Made by a program: the position numbers and the translations under genes
Assembly: GCF_033898525.1 (NCBI RefSeq)
Contig: NZ_JAXAFJ010000002.1
Span: 1-64,000, forward strand
DNA length: 64,000 nucleotides
Source: Flaviflagellibacter rhizophilus
GTDB taxonomy: Bacteria > Pseudomonadota > Alphaproteobacteria > Rhizobiales > Methylopilaceae
Direction: 5' to 3'
Notes under the pieces: model-generated
Databases searched by the model: none
What the model was told of the DNA's origin: nothing
Seen by the model: the letters and a program-made list of their open reading frames with translations, nothing else
Shown: positions 15,994 to 24,081 of the stretch, in pieces
Layout: the number at the start of each line of letters is the position of its first letter
Position numbering within the stretch: position 1 is the stretch's first letter

Positions 15994-17318
15994 TGGCCGC
16001 GGGGGCGAGAGGCGCCAACCTGTTCGAGGCCGCTGGTCTGGAACAGGCGGCGCCGCGCCCGTTGGCCGACCGTTTGCGCCCGCGCAAGCTTGCGGAGGTC
16101 GTGGGGCAGGATCATCTGGTCGGAGAAGGCGGGGCGCTGGCCCGGCTTCTCCATTCCGCCAGCATCGGCTCCCTGATCTTCTGGGGGCCGCCGGGCACGG
16201 GCAAGACCACCGTGGCCCGCCTCCTGGCCGGCGAGACGAGCCTCTTCTTCGAACCGATCTCTGCCATCTTCAGCGGCGTTGCTGATCTGAAGAAGATCTT
16301 CGAGACGGCGCGCGGCCGCCGGCAGACCGGGCAGGGCACGCTGCTCTTCGTGGACGAGATCCACCGCTTCAACAGGGCGCAGCAGGATGCCTTCCTGCCC
16401 TTCATGGAGGACGGCACCATCACCCTGGTCGGCGCGACCACGGAGAACCCCAGCTTCGCGCTGAACGCCGCGCTCCTCTCCCGCGCCCGGGTGATGGTGT
16501 TCCGCTCTCTGGATGACGAGGCGATCAGCCGCCTCCTGTCGAGGGCCGAGGAGATCGAGGGCGTGGGTCTTCCGCTCGACGAGGAGGCACGTGCCTCGCT
16601 GGTCCGCATGGCAGATGGCGACGGTCGGGCGGTTCTAACGCTCGCCGAGGAACTCTGGCGTGCCGCGCGCCCAGGCGAGGTGTTCGACCTCGAAGGCGTG
16701 CAGGAGGTGGTCCAGCGCCGTGCACCCATCTACGACAAGTCGCAGGATGGCCATTACAACCTGATCTCGGCTTTGCACAAATCCGTGCGGGGCTCGGACC
16801 CCGATGCCGCGCTCTATTATCTCGCCCGCATGCTGGATGCAGGGGAAGATCCGCTCTACCTCGCGCGCCGACTGGTGCGCATGGCGTCGGAGGACATCGG
16901 CCTCGCCGACCCTCGGGCCTTGGTGGTCTGCAACGCGGCGCGTGAAGCCTACGAGCATCTGGGCACGCCGGAGGGTGAACTCGCGCTGGCTGAAGCCTGC
17001 GTCTATCTTGCGACAGCTCCGAAATCCGCTGCGGTCTACGTCGCCTACAAGCGCGCACGTGCCTTGGCGAAGAGCGGGGGGTCGCTGGTTCCGCCAAAGC
17101 ACATCCTGAACGCTCCGACCGGCTTGATGAAGGATGAGGGTTACGGCGACGGTTATGCCTACGACCATGACATGCCCGACGCCTTTTCAGGCCAGAACTA
17201 CTTTCCTGAAGGGATGGCGCGGCCGGTCCTGTACGAGCCGGTGGAACGGGGCTTCGAGCGGGAGCTTCGCAAGAGGCTGGATTATTGGGAGCGCTTGCGG
17301 CGTGAACGGAACGCCTGA
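15993..17318 (+). CDS. rarA: Replication-associated recombination protein RarA (MgsA)
   Basis: AAA+ ATPase of the clamp-loader family, 441 residues, acting at stalled or collapsed replication forks. Walker A is GPPGTGKTT (65-73), Walker B LLFVDEIH (117-124), and sensor 1 is GATTENPSF. The C-terminal tetramerisation and DNA-binding region has the RarA hallmark YDKSQDGHYNLISALHKS and, near the end, YAYDHDMPDAFSGQNYFP. Its ATG overlaps the protease stop, an arrangement I recall from other rhizobia. Confidence 0.96.
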   Translation: MAAGARGANLFEAAGLEQAAPRPLADRLRPRKLAEVVGQDHLVGEGGALARLLHSASIGSLIFWGPPGTGKTTVARLLAGETSLFFEPISAIFSGVADLKKIFETARGRRQTGQGTLLFVDEIHRFNRAQQDAFLPFMEDGTITLVGATTENPSFALNAALLSRARVMVFRSLDDEAISRLLSRAEEIEGVGLPLDEEARASLVRMADGDGRAVLTLAEELWRAARPGEVFDLEGVQEVVQRRAPIYDKSQDGHYNLISALHKSVRGSDPDAALYYLARMLDAGEDPLYLARRLVRMASEDIGLADPRALVVCNAAREAYEHLGTPEGELALAEACVYLATAPKSAAVYVAYKRARALAKSGGSLVPPKHILNAPTGLMKDEGYGDGYAYDHDMPDAFSGQNYFPEGMARPVLYEPVERGFERELRKRLDYWERLRRERNA

Positions 17319-17363
17319 CATGTCAGCCTCCGGGACGACGGCGCCATTCGGTGGAGTGGATTG

Positions 17364-17936
17364 GTGAGCGCTGCCGATGTGCCACAGGATCGGCCGCATC
17401 CCTCCGTGAAGGAGCTCTTTCTTGGATTCTTCGGGATCAGCGTGGTCGGCTTCGGGGGCGTGATTCCCTGGGCGCGCTGGATGCTCGTGGAGCGGCGCAG
17501 ATGGCTGACGCCGATTGAGTTCAACGAGATCATGGCCTTGGCCCAGACGCTGCCCGGCGGCAACATCCTCAACATGGCCGTCATCCTTGGACACCGGTAC
17601 CACGGCTTCGCAGGTGCGCTGGCAGGCGTGCTGGGCCTGATCCTCGGCCCGTTCGGCATCGTCATATTGATGGCGATGTTCTTTGAGCGTTTTCAGGATC
17701 TCCCGGGAATTCAGGGAGCCCTTCACGGCATCAGCGCAGCGGCCATCGGCTTGATCGTGGCGCTTGCGGTGAAGATGATCCTGACCTTGAAGGGTGAGTG
17801 GATCGGTCTTGGCTTCGCGGCGGCGGCGTTCGTCTGCGTCGGCGTTCTGCGGCTTCCCCTGTTGCCCACGCTCGGCGTGCTCGCTCCCCTTAGTGTCGCC
17901 TATGCCTGGTTCCGGCTCGTGAGAGCAGCCCTTTGA
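17364..17936 (+). CDS. chrA: Chromate transporter, first half-length subunit (short-chain CHR)
   Basis: A 190-residue membrane protein with one CHR domain; GFFGISVVGFGGVIPWARWML and the ALAQTLPGGNILNMAVILG loop are family motifs. Full-length ChrA has two such domains in one chain of about 400 residues; here they are separate genes that probably act as a heteromer. Five or six hydrophobic segments are visible. The GTG at 17364 has GGAG seven bases upstream. The gene overlaps the second half by four bases. Substrate assignment to chromate rests on family membership only. Confidence 0.88.
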   Translation: MSAADVPQDRPHPSVKELFLGFFGISVVGFGGVIPWARWMLVERRRWLTPIEFNEIMALAQTLPGGNILNMAVILGHRYHGFAGALAGVLGLILGPFGIVILMAMFFERFQDLPGIQGALHGISAAAIGLIVALAVKMILTLKGEWIGLGFAAAAFVCVGVLRLPLLPTLGVLAPLSVAYAWFRLVRAAL

Positions 17937-18466
17937 GCGCGGAAGAGGAGCCCCTCGGCCAACTCGCGCGCGAGTTCGCATTGCTGGGCATCATCGCCTT
18001 CGGCGGCGTCAACACCATCCTGCCCGAGATGCAGCGGCAGGCGGTGGAGGCGCATGGCTGGATGAGCAACACGCAGTTCACGCAACTGTTTGCCATCGCG
18101 CAGGCCGCCCCCGGACCAAACTTCATGATCGTGACCTTGGTCGGCTGGCAGGTCGCGGGAATCCTGGGAGCGCTCACCGCGACGTTGGCGCTGATCGTAC
18201 CAACCTTCGCGCTGGCTTACGCAGTCGCGGGCGCCTGGAGGCGGTTCAGCCAAGCACGGTGGCGAAAGGCCCTTCAGGCCGGATTCATCCCGCTGACGGT
18301 TGGCCTTGTGGCCGCCGGTGCCTTCGTTCTGTCGACGAGCACACTGGCCACATGGCAGCAGGGTCTGGCCATGGCATCGACCTTCCTGCTGGTCATGTTC
18401 ACCCGCATCCATCCCCTGATCCCGCTCGCCGTGGCGGGCGTGCTGGGTTATCTCGGCGTGGTTTAG
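17933..18466 (+). CDS. chrA: Chromate transporter, second half-length subunit (short-chain CHR)
   Basis: Partner CHR-domain protein of 177 residues. The N-terminal FALLGIIAFGGVNTILPEMQRQAVE and IAQAAPGPNFMIVTLVGWQVAG match the CHR signature. Its orientation in the membrane is expected to be opposite to that of the first half. Translation begins at a TTG that overlaps the stop of the upstream gene (TTGA), so it depends on coupled translation. The pair is not part of the conserved rarA-crcB-rluC neighbourhood I know from relatives, which suggests later insertion. Confidence 0.88.
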   Translation: MSAEEEPLGQLAREFALLGIIAFGGVNTILPEMQRQAVEAHGWMSNTQFTQLFAIAQAAPGPNFMIVTLVGWQVAGILGALTATLALIVPTFALAYAVAGAWRRFSQARWRKALQAGFIPLTVGLVAAGAFVLSTSTLATWQQGLAMASTFLLVMFTRIHPLIPLAVAGVLGYLGVV

Positions 18467-18476
18467 GGAGAGGTTC

Positions 18477-18854
18477 ATGCAGGCGGTGGCGCTGGTCTTC
18501 GTCGGGGGCGGTCTTGGGGCGGCGCTCCGCCATGTTCTGAACAGTGCCGCACTCCGTGCATTTGGCGCCGAATTTCCCTGGGGCATCTTCGGCATCAACG
18601 TGGCGGGTTCGCTCCTGATGGGGCTGCTCGTGGGATGGGCTGGGGCGCGTGCGGTCGCAGTGCCGAACGCGATGCTGTTCCTCACCACCGGCGTTCTTGG
18701 CGGCTTCACCACCTTCTCCACGTTCTCCCTCGATGCGGTAACTCTGTGGGAGCGCGGAGCCGGTGTCGCAGCCGTTTTCTATGTTCTCGGCTCGGTGTGC
18801 CTGGCGATTCTTGCTCTGGCAGCAGGTCTCTTGATCGGGCGGGCGCTGGCATGA
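18477..18854 (+). CDS. crcB: Fluoride ion exporter CrcB/Fluc
   Basis: A 125-residue, four-helix protein that dimerises in dual topology to form a fluoride channel. The signature GGGLGAALRH near the start, GIFGINVAGSLLMG in the second helix and TTGVLGGFTTFSTFS, with the phenylalanines that line the pore, are all there. No fluoride riboswitch could be recognised in the 10-bp gap upstream, so it is read from the preceding genes. It overlaps the next gene by four bases. Confidence 0.95.
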   Translation: MQAVALVFVGGGLGAALRHVLNSAALRAFGAEFPWGIFGINVAGSLLMGLLVGWAGARAVAVPNAMLFLTTGVLGGFTTFSTFSLDAVTLWERGAGVAAVFYVLGSVCLAILALAAGLLIGRALA

Positions 18855-19255
18855 TGCTGAAGCAACTGCCGCATGTGCTGATCATTTTCCTCGGGCTCGC
18901 CGTCCCGGCAGCCGCTCAGGATTGCGCCCAAGCGAACACTCAAGCGGACATGAACAGGTGCGCCGGCGAGGCGTTCATGCAGGCCGACGCGGCCTTGAAT
19001 GCGGCCTATGCGGATCTGCGTCGCGAACTTGAGAACGAAGCCGAGCGCCAGACACTCCTCACGAAAGCACAGCGTGCATGGCTTGCCCTGCGCGATGCAG
19101 AATGCGACTTCAAGACAGTGGAGAGCAGGGGTGGCAGCGTGCATCCCTTGCTTGTCCAGCAATGCCGGACGGAGCTGACGGCGCGCCGCACCGGCGAGCT
19201 GCAGGCCCATGCGGCTTGCGTCCAGGCGGACAATTCCGCCTGTCTGGCACGATGA
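18851..19255 (+). CDS. Exported LprI-like protein (DUF1311)
   Basis: A 134-residue protein with a signal peptide (cleavage expected after AAAQ, about residue 23). The mature part has the DUF1311 pattern: several cysteines (DCAQANTQADMNRCAGEAF, AECDF, QQCRTEL, AACVQADNSACLAR) and LLTKAQRAWLALRDAECDF. The family includes the mycobacterial lysozyme inhibitor LprI, but most members have no tested role. The start ATGATG overlaps the crcB stop. Periplasmic location is inferred from the signal peptide. Confidence 0.85.
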   Translation: MMLKQLPHVLIIFLGLAVPAAAQDCAQANTQADMNRCAGEAFMQADAALNAAYADLRRELENEAERQTLLTKAQRAWLALRDAECDFKTVESRGGSVHPLLVQQCRTELTARRTGELQAHAACVQADNSACLAR

Positions 19256-19291
19256 AGATCCGGGCGATGCTCGGCGGAAAGCTTGTAGACC

Positions 19292-20290
19292 ATGGCCGGC
19301 GTTGAGATCGTCACCGTAAAGGACAGCGAAGACGGATTGCGGCTCGATCGCTTCCTGAAGGGGCGCTACCCCGCGCTCGGCTTTGCGCAGTTGCAGAAGA
19401 TCCTGCGCACCGGGCAGGTGCGGGTGGACGGCGCTCGCGCCAAGCCGGCCGCGAAAGTCGTCGCAGGCCAGAGCGTCCGCGTGCCGCCACTAGGGGAGGC
19501 AAGCGACCCGGCCGCGCTGGAGAAGCGCAAGAAGGAGGTGTCGTCGCAGGACGCGGTCTTCCTGAGGCAGATGGTCATCTTCGAGGATCGTGACCTGATC
19601 GTCCTCAACAAGCCTCACGGGCTTGCGGTGCAGGGCGGGTCCGGCACCACGCGGCACATCGACGGCATGCTGCAGGCGCTTGTCGGCCCGGACGATGAGC
19701 GGCCGAAGCTGGTGCATCGGCTGGACCGCGACACCGCCGGCTGCCTTATCGTGGCGAAGACCCGCAAGGCGGCGGCCGCGCTTGCCAAGTCGTTCCGCTC
19801 GCGGTCCGCCCGCAAGATCTACTGGGCTCTGGTCCCGGGCGTGCCGAACCCCACGCAGGGCCGCATCTCCACCTATCTTGCCAAGGGTGGCGAGCAGGGC
19901 ATGGAGCGCATGCGCGTGGCTCGTCACGGCACGGAGGATTCCAGCCACGCCATCACCTATTACGCGGTGATGGATAAGGCGGCGAACCGGGCATCCTGGC
20001 TTTCGCTGAAGCCGGTGACCGGGCGCACTCATCAGCTCCGCGCCCATCTTGAGCATATCGGCCACCCCATCCTCGGCGATCCGAAATACGGCGAGCAGCT
20101 CCAGCAATTCTCGGCCGACCTGCCGGACAAGCTGATGCTTTTGGCCCGGCGCATTACGCTCCCGCATCCGCGCGGCGGCACCATCGACGTTACGGCACCT
20201 TTGCCCGAGCATTTCAGGCAGGCGTTCGACGTGTTCGGCTTCGAGGAGCGCGGCGGCAAGGACCCGATCCTCGACGCACCGGAGGACTAG
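19292..20290 (+). CDS. rluC: Ribosomal large-subunit pseudouridine synthase, RluC/RluD family
   Basis: A 332-residue RluA-superfamily enzyme. An S4 RNA-binding domain occupies about residues 15-75 (RLDRFLKGRYPALGFAQLQKIL), then the catalytic domain with KLVHRLDRDTAGCLIVAK, in which Asp145 is the catalytic residue, and KPVTGRTHQLRAHLEHIGHPILGDPKYG. RluC modifies positions 955, 2504 and 2580 of Escherichia coli 23S rRNA; RluD is an alternative identity. Its TAG stop shares the palindrome CTAG with the oppositely directed oxyR stop. Confidence 0.9.
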   Translation: MAGVEIVTVKDSEDGLRLDRFLKGRYPALGFAQLQKILRTGQVRVDGARAKPAAKVVAGQSVRVPPLGEASDPAALEKRKKEVSSQDAVFLRQMVIFEDRDLIVLNKPHGLAVQGGSGTTRHIDGMLQALVGPDDERPKLVHRLDRDTAGCLIVAKTRKAAAALAKSFRSRSARKIYWALVPGVPNPTQGRISTYLAKGGEQGMERMRVARHGTEDSSHAITYYAVMDKAANRASWLSLKPVTGRTHQLRAHLEHIGHPILGDPKYGEQLQQFSADLPDKLMLLARRITLPHPRGGTIDVTAPLPEHFRQAFDVFGFEERGGKDPILDAPED

Positions 20291-21210
20291 GGCAGGGGCT
20301 TCGTGCCCGGGATAGTCACGCCGCGAAGCATCCCCGCCAAGGCTTCGAATGAGGGACGCCGCACATCGGTGCGGCGCCACGCCAAGCCGATCGTGCGTCC
20401 GACAGCATCGTCTTCCAGTTCGATGTAGCGCAAATGCGCCTCAAGCAGCGGGTCCTCCGGCCGTGCGGCCAGTCCGGGCAGCAATGCGTGGCCGCTGCCC
20501 GCCGCCACGAGGTGGCGCAGCGTCTCGATGCTGGCTGCATGGCGGTGATCCCGCGCGACGCTGGGACGGGCGCACAGCGCCAAAGCCTGGTCGCGGATGC
20601 AATGGCCCTCGTCCATCAGCATCAGCCCCTCCACATCCAGATCGGCAATGCGAAGGCTCTTCCGGTTCGCCAGCGCCGACCGTGTAGAGCAGAGCCCCAC
20701 GAAAGGCTCGAACAGGATGGCGGCTTCCGCCAGGCGCTCGTCCTCGACCGGCAGCGACAGCAGCACGCAATCGATCTGGCCGGCGATCAGCAGCCCGCTC
20801 AGGTCCGTGGTGAGACCTTCCCTCAGCACAAGCTGCAGATCGGGAAAGGCACTTCGCAGCGGCCCGAGAATATGGGGGACGAGGTAGGGACCGAGCGTTG
20901 CGATCACGCCCAGTCTCAGCGGTCCGGCCAGCGGATCGTCCAGCGTCCTGGCAAGATCGAACAGGCGGCGCGCCTCACCCAGCACCGCCCGAGCCTGCTC
21001 AATCAGGCCTGCTCCCGACGCGGTGATCCTCACATCCCGTCCGACGCGCTCGAACAGCATGACTCCCAGCTTGGCCTCGACCTTGCGCACCTGCGCGCTC
21101 AGGGAGGGTTGGGAAACGCCGCATTGCTCGGCCGCTGTCGTGAAACCGCCGGCGTCCGCAATGGCAACGACATATTCGATGTCACGAAGGGAAAGGCCGC
21201 CGAAGCTCAT
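20287..21210 (-). CDS. oxyR: Hydrogen peroxide-sensing LysR-type regulator OxyR
   Basis: A LysR-family regulator of 307 residues with an N-terminal winged helix (SLRDIEYVVAIADAGGFTTAAEQ) and a periplasmic-binding-like sensor domain. The segment MDEGHCIRDQALALC carries Cys204 and Cys213, in the same context and spacing as the redox pair Cys199/Cys208 of Escherichia coli OxyR, so it should form the activating disulfide on peroxide exposure. It is divergent from katA and a matching operator lies between them. The 3' end meets rluC tail to tail. Confidence 0.93.
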   Translation of the reverse strand: MSFGGLSLRDIEYVVAIADAGGFTTAAEQCGVSQPSLSAQVRKVEAKLGVMLFERVGRDVRITASGAGLIEQARAVLGEARRLFDLARTLDDPLAGPLRLGVIATLGPYLVPHILGPLRSAFPDLQLVLREGLTTDLSGLLIAGQIDCVLLSLPVEDERLAEAAILFEPFVGLCSTRSALANRKSLRIADLDVEGLMLMDEGHCIRDQALALCARPSVARDHRHAASIETLRHLVAAGSGHALLPGLAARPEDPLLEAHLRYIELEDDAVGRTIGLAWRRTDVRRPSFEALAGMLRGVTIPGTKPLP

Positions 21211-21222
21211 GGAGGATAGTAG

Positions 21223-21259
21223 ATAGGATATTCCTATCGAGAATGAAGGAGATTTGTAT
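21223..21259. promoter_or_regulatory. Predicted OxyR binding site in the oxyR-katA intergenic region
   Basis: ATAG-N7-CTAT at 21223-21237 is a perfect OxyR dyad (the core ATAGGATATTCCTAT is itself palindromic). Seven bases later a degraded copy follows, GAAG-N7-GTAT at 21245-21259. The spacing equals the tetrameric OxyR operator known from Escherichia coli (four ATAG/CTAT elements separated by seven bases). The site begins 13 bases before the oxyR start and lies 60 bases before katA, suiting autoregulation plus activation of katA. An AGGAGA/TCTCCT inverted repeat (21247-21266) overlaps it. Confidence 0.8.
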
Positions 21260-21318
21260 TTCTCCTATCATGCTACATCGATATTGTAGCCGTTCCAGAT
21301 TCAGACGAGGTGAACGGC

Positions 21319-22905
21319 ATGAGCGACAACAGGACACTGACGACCCGACAGGGCCATCCGGTTCGCGACAACCAGAGCATGCGCACCGTGGGCGAACGTG
21401 GTCCGGCAACGCTCGAGAACTACCAGTTCCTCGAGAAGATCACCCATTTCGACCGTGAGCGCATACCGGAGCGCGTCGTGCATGCGCGTGGCGCCGGCGC
21501 CCATGGCTGGTTCGAGGCCTACGGAAAGATCGGCGACGAGCCGGCGTCCAAGTACACTCGCGCCCGCGTTCTGACCGAAACCGGCGTGAAGACGCCCATG
21601 TTCGTGCGCTTCTCCACCGTGGCCGGTGCCAAGGAAAGCCCGGAGACGGAGCGCGATCCGCGCGGCTTCGCCGTGAAGTTCAAGACGCTCGAGGGCAATT
21701 GGGACCTCGTGGGCAACAACCTGAAGATCTTCTTCATCCGGGACGCCATCAAGTTCCCGGACATGATCCACGCCTTCAAGCCGGATCCGGTGACGAACCG
21801 CCAAGAGCCGTGGCGCTTCTACGACTTCATCGCCGCGCACCCAGAATCGATCCACATGGTGACCTGGCTGAAGTCCCCGTGGGGCATTCCGGCCAATTAC
21901 CGCGAGATGGAAGGCTCGGGCGTCAACACCTACAAGTTGGTGAACGCACAGGGCGAGGCCGTGCTTTGCAAGTTCCACTGGCAGCCGAAGCAGGGCGTCC
22001 GCAACCTGACCTCGCAGCAGGCCTCGGAGATCCAGGGCAAGGATGTCGGCCACGCGACGCGTGACCTCTACGACAACATCACCGCCGGCAACTTCCCGGA
22101 ATGGGAGTTCTGCGTACAGATCATGCCGGACGGCCCAAATGACGACCTGAGCTTCGATCCGCTGGACGACACGAAGCGCTGGCCGGAAGACCAGTACCCG
22201 CTGCTGCCGGTGGGCCGCATGGTGCTGGACCGCGTGCCAGATAATTTCTTTGCGGAAGTCGAGCAGTCGGCCTTCGGCACGGGCGTGCTCGTGGACGGCA
22301 TCGACTTCTCGGACGACAAGATGCTGCAGGGCCGCACGCTCAGCTATTCGGACACCCAGCGTTACCGCGTCGGGCCGAACTATCTGCAACTGCCGATCAA
22401 CGCCCCGCAGGTCGGTTGCCCCTTCGCCACCAATCAGCGCGACGGCCAGATGGCCTATTACGTCGATCGCGGTGGCGAATCGAAGCACGTGAACTATGAG
22501 CCCAGCTATCTCGGCCAAGGCCTCAAGGAAGCCGAGCATAGGGCGCAGGAATATCGCCAGTTCATCGAGGGGCACCTCGGCCGCTACAAGCCGACCCGGG
22601 TCTCCGATGATTACGCCCAGGCTGGCGAGCGCTACCGCACCTTCCAGGATTGGGAGCGCGATGATCTCGTCAACAACCTGATCGGTGACCTGAAGCAGTG
22701 CCCGGAAGCCCTCGCACTGCGCATGGTGTGGCACTTCTGGAATGCGGATGAGGATTACGGCCGTCGCGTTGCGGAAGGCGTCGGCATCGATCTGGAGAAG
22801 GCGAAGGCCCTCGCGCCCCTGCCGGGCCAGCCCGCTCCGGGCGAAAACCGTGCTGGCCCGACCTATACGGACGGCAAGCTGGAAGCCCAGGCCGCTGCCG
22901 AGTAG
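21319..22905 (+). CDS. katA: Haem catalase
   Basis: Monofunctional catalase, 528 residues, decomposing hydrogen peroxide. The distal histidine is His55 (VVHARGAGAHG), the distal asparagine Asn133 (LVGNNLKIFF), and the proximal haem tyrosine lies in SYSDTQRYRVGPNY. No C-terminal flavodoxin-like domain is present, so it is the small-subunit type. The ATG at 21319 has ACGAGG eight bases upstream; a GTG nine bases earlier is less likely. Control by the adjacent OxyR is expected from the operator between the two genes. Confidence 0.95.
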   Translation: MSDNRTLTTRQGHPVRDNQSMRTVGERGPATLENYQFLEKITHFDRERIPERVVHARGAGAHGWFEAYGKIGDEPASKYTRARVLTETGVKTPMFVRFSTVAGAKESPETERDPRGFAVKFKTLEGNWDLVGNNLKIFFIRDAIKFPDMIHAFKPDPVTNRQEPWRFYDFIAAHPESIHMVTWLKSPWGIPANYREMEGSGVNTYKLVNAQGEAVLCKFHWQPKQGVRNLTSQQASEIQGKDVGHATRDLYDNITAGNFPEWEFCVQIMPDGPNDDLSFDPLDDTKRWPEDQYPLLPVGRMVLDRVPDNFFAEVEQSAFGTGVLVDGIDFSDDKMLQGRTLSYSDTQRYRVGPNYLQLPINAPQVGCPFATNQRDGQMAYYVDRGGESKHVNYEPSYLGQGLKEAEHRAQEYRQFIEGHLGRYKPTRVSDDYAQAGERYRTFQDWERDDLVNNLIGDLKQCPEALALRMVWHFWNADEDYGRRVAEGVGIDLEKAKALAPLPGQPAPGENRAGPTYTDGKLEAQAAAE

Positions 22906-22928
22906 GCCGCGATCTCGAACCGGAACAG

Positions 22929-22955
22929 AAAGCCCGCCAATCAGGCGGGCTTTTT
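22929..22955. terminator. Bidirectional terminator between katA and the 101-residue gene
   Basis: AAAGCCCGCC (22929-22938), loop AATCA, GGCGGGCTTT (22944-22953) and further T residues on the plus strand; the A run supplies a shorter T tract on the minus strand. It lies 24 bases after the katA stop and overlaps the last codon of the converging gene. Confidence 0.9.
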
Positions 22956-23259
22956 ATTTAGCCAGCACCAGGAACGCAAACACCGCGACAGCCCCGATCA
23001 CAAGAAAAGGCCAGTAGCGCATCAACGGCCCGCTGGGCGCCTCCTCCGGAGGGGCCTTGGGCGTGGTCTTCACCTCGGCTGCCCGGGCCGCGGCGACTGC
23101 GGCCCTGCTGGGCGGAGTGCCGGCCGCCTCGTCGTCCGTGCCCAACGGGGAGGCCGCGGGATCTCCCTTGGAGATTTTCGACCCTGTCCGTCCGCTGTCG
23201 ATATCAGCCCGAAGCTGCTCGGTTGTGGGGTCGGTCCGGTCGGAGCTTGGGTCGTTCAT
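22954..23259 (-). CDS. Conserved hypothetical tail-anchored membrane protein
   Basis: 101 residues, function unknown. The first 75 residues are hydrophilic and probably disordered (rich in Asp, Pro, Ala, Thr); one hydrophobic helix at about 80-98 (YWPFLVIGAVAVFAFLVL) ends the protein, giving a tail anchor with the bulk in the cytoplasm or periplasm. I recall similar short proteins with an N-terminal TxEQLRADIDSGRTG segment in Hyphomicrobiales, but no role is known to me. It converges on katA across a shared terminator. Confidence 0.75.
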   Translation of the reverse strand: MNDPSSDRTDPTTEQLRADIDSGRTGSKISKGDPAASPLGTDDEAAGTPPSRAAVAAARAAEVKTTPKAPPEEAPSGPLMRYWPFLVIGAVAVFAFLVLAK

Positions 23260-23410
23260 GGGGTGGCAACGTCGGCAGGGGCCGCAGGTTCCTGCGTTCG
23301 ATCAGGCGTACGCCAACTCTCCCACGTTCGTGAGCGTGCGGAGGTCGCCGGGCCGAAGCTATTCAGACACCGAGGATGGTTTCTCGGGCGAAAGGCGATA
23401 AAACCGCCCC

Positions 23411-24079
23411 ATGCAATTGGTAATCTTCGACGTCGATGGCACCCTGATCGACAGCCAGCACATGATCGTTGCCGCGATGACGCGCGCCTTCGAGGCGCAT
23501 GGGCGCTCCGTGCCCACCCGCGACACCATCCTGTCCATTGTCGGGCTCTCGCTTGACACCGCGATGCGCACTCTGTGCCCCGAGGAACCGGAGGAGCTGT
23601 CCGGTACTCTCGCTACCGCCTACAAGGAGGCTTTCGCTGATCTGCGCACGAGCCGGGATCATGACGAGCCGCTGTTTCCGGGAGCCATCGAGGTGCTCGA
23701 CGCCCTGAGCGAACGCGATGACGTGGTGCTTGGCCTGGCAACGGGCAAGTCATTGCGCGGCGTCCGGGCGGTACTGGATCTGCACGGCCTGCACGGGCGC
23801 TTCGCAACCATCCAGACCGCCGACGGCCACCCCTCGAAGCCTGATCCGTCCATGGTCCTGACAGCCGCAGCCGAGATGGGCATCTTGCCGAACCGAACAA
23901 CCATGATCGGCGACACCACCTATGACATAGCCATGGGCCGCGCCGCGGGCGCACGCACCATCGGCGTTTCGTGGGGCTACCATCCCGCTGAACAGCTCGC
24001 CGCCACGGGCGCTCACATCATCATCGACCGTTTCAGTGAATTGCCCGAAGCACTCGAGAACCTTGTTGTGGAGGCCTGA
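23411..24079 (+). CDS. HAD-family phosphatase, Gph-like
   Basis: A 222-residue haloacid-dehalogenase superfamily hydrolase. Motif I is FDVDGTLIDS, with nucleophile Asp7 and acid/base Asp9; motif II is LGLATGKS; motif III lysine lies in SKPDPSM; motif IV is GDTTYDIAMGRAAG. Overall it resembles phosphoglycolate phosphatase and related enzymes, but the true substrate cannot be told from sequence. It ends two bases before the ATP12 gene, a pairing I recall from other rhizobia. Confidence 0.88.
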   Translation: MQLVIFDVDGTLIDSQHMIVAAMTRAFEAHGRSVPTRDTILSIVGLSLDTAMRTLCPEEPEELSGTLATAYKEAFADLRTSRDHDEPLFPGAIEVLDALSERDDVVLGLATGKSLRGVRAVLDLHGLHGRFATIQTADGHPSKPDPSMVLTAAAEMGILPNRTTMIGDTTYDIAMGRAAGARTIGVSWGYHPAEQLAATGAHIIIDRFSELPEALENLVVEA

Positions 24080-24081
24080 CC

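Noticed and set aside
18467..18476. Fluoride riboswitch for crcB
   Set aside because: The gap is only 10 bp and upstream sequence is coding; no aptamer can fit.
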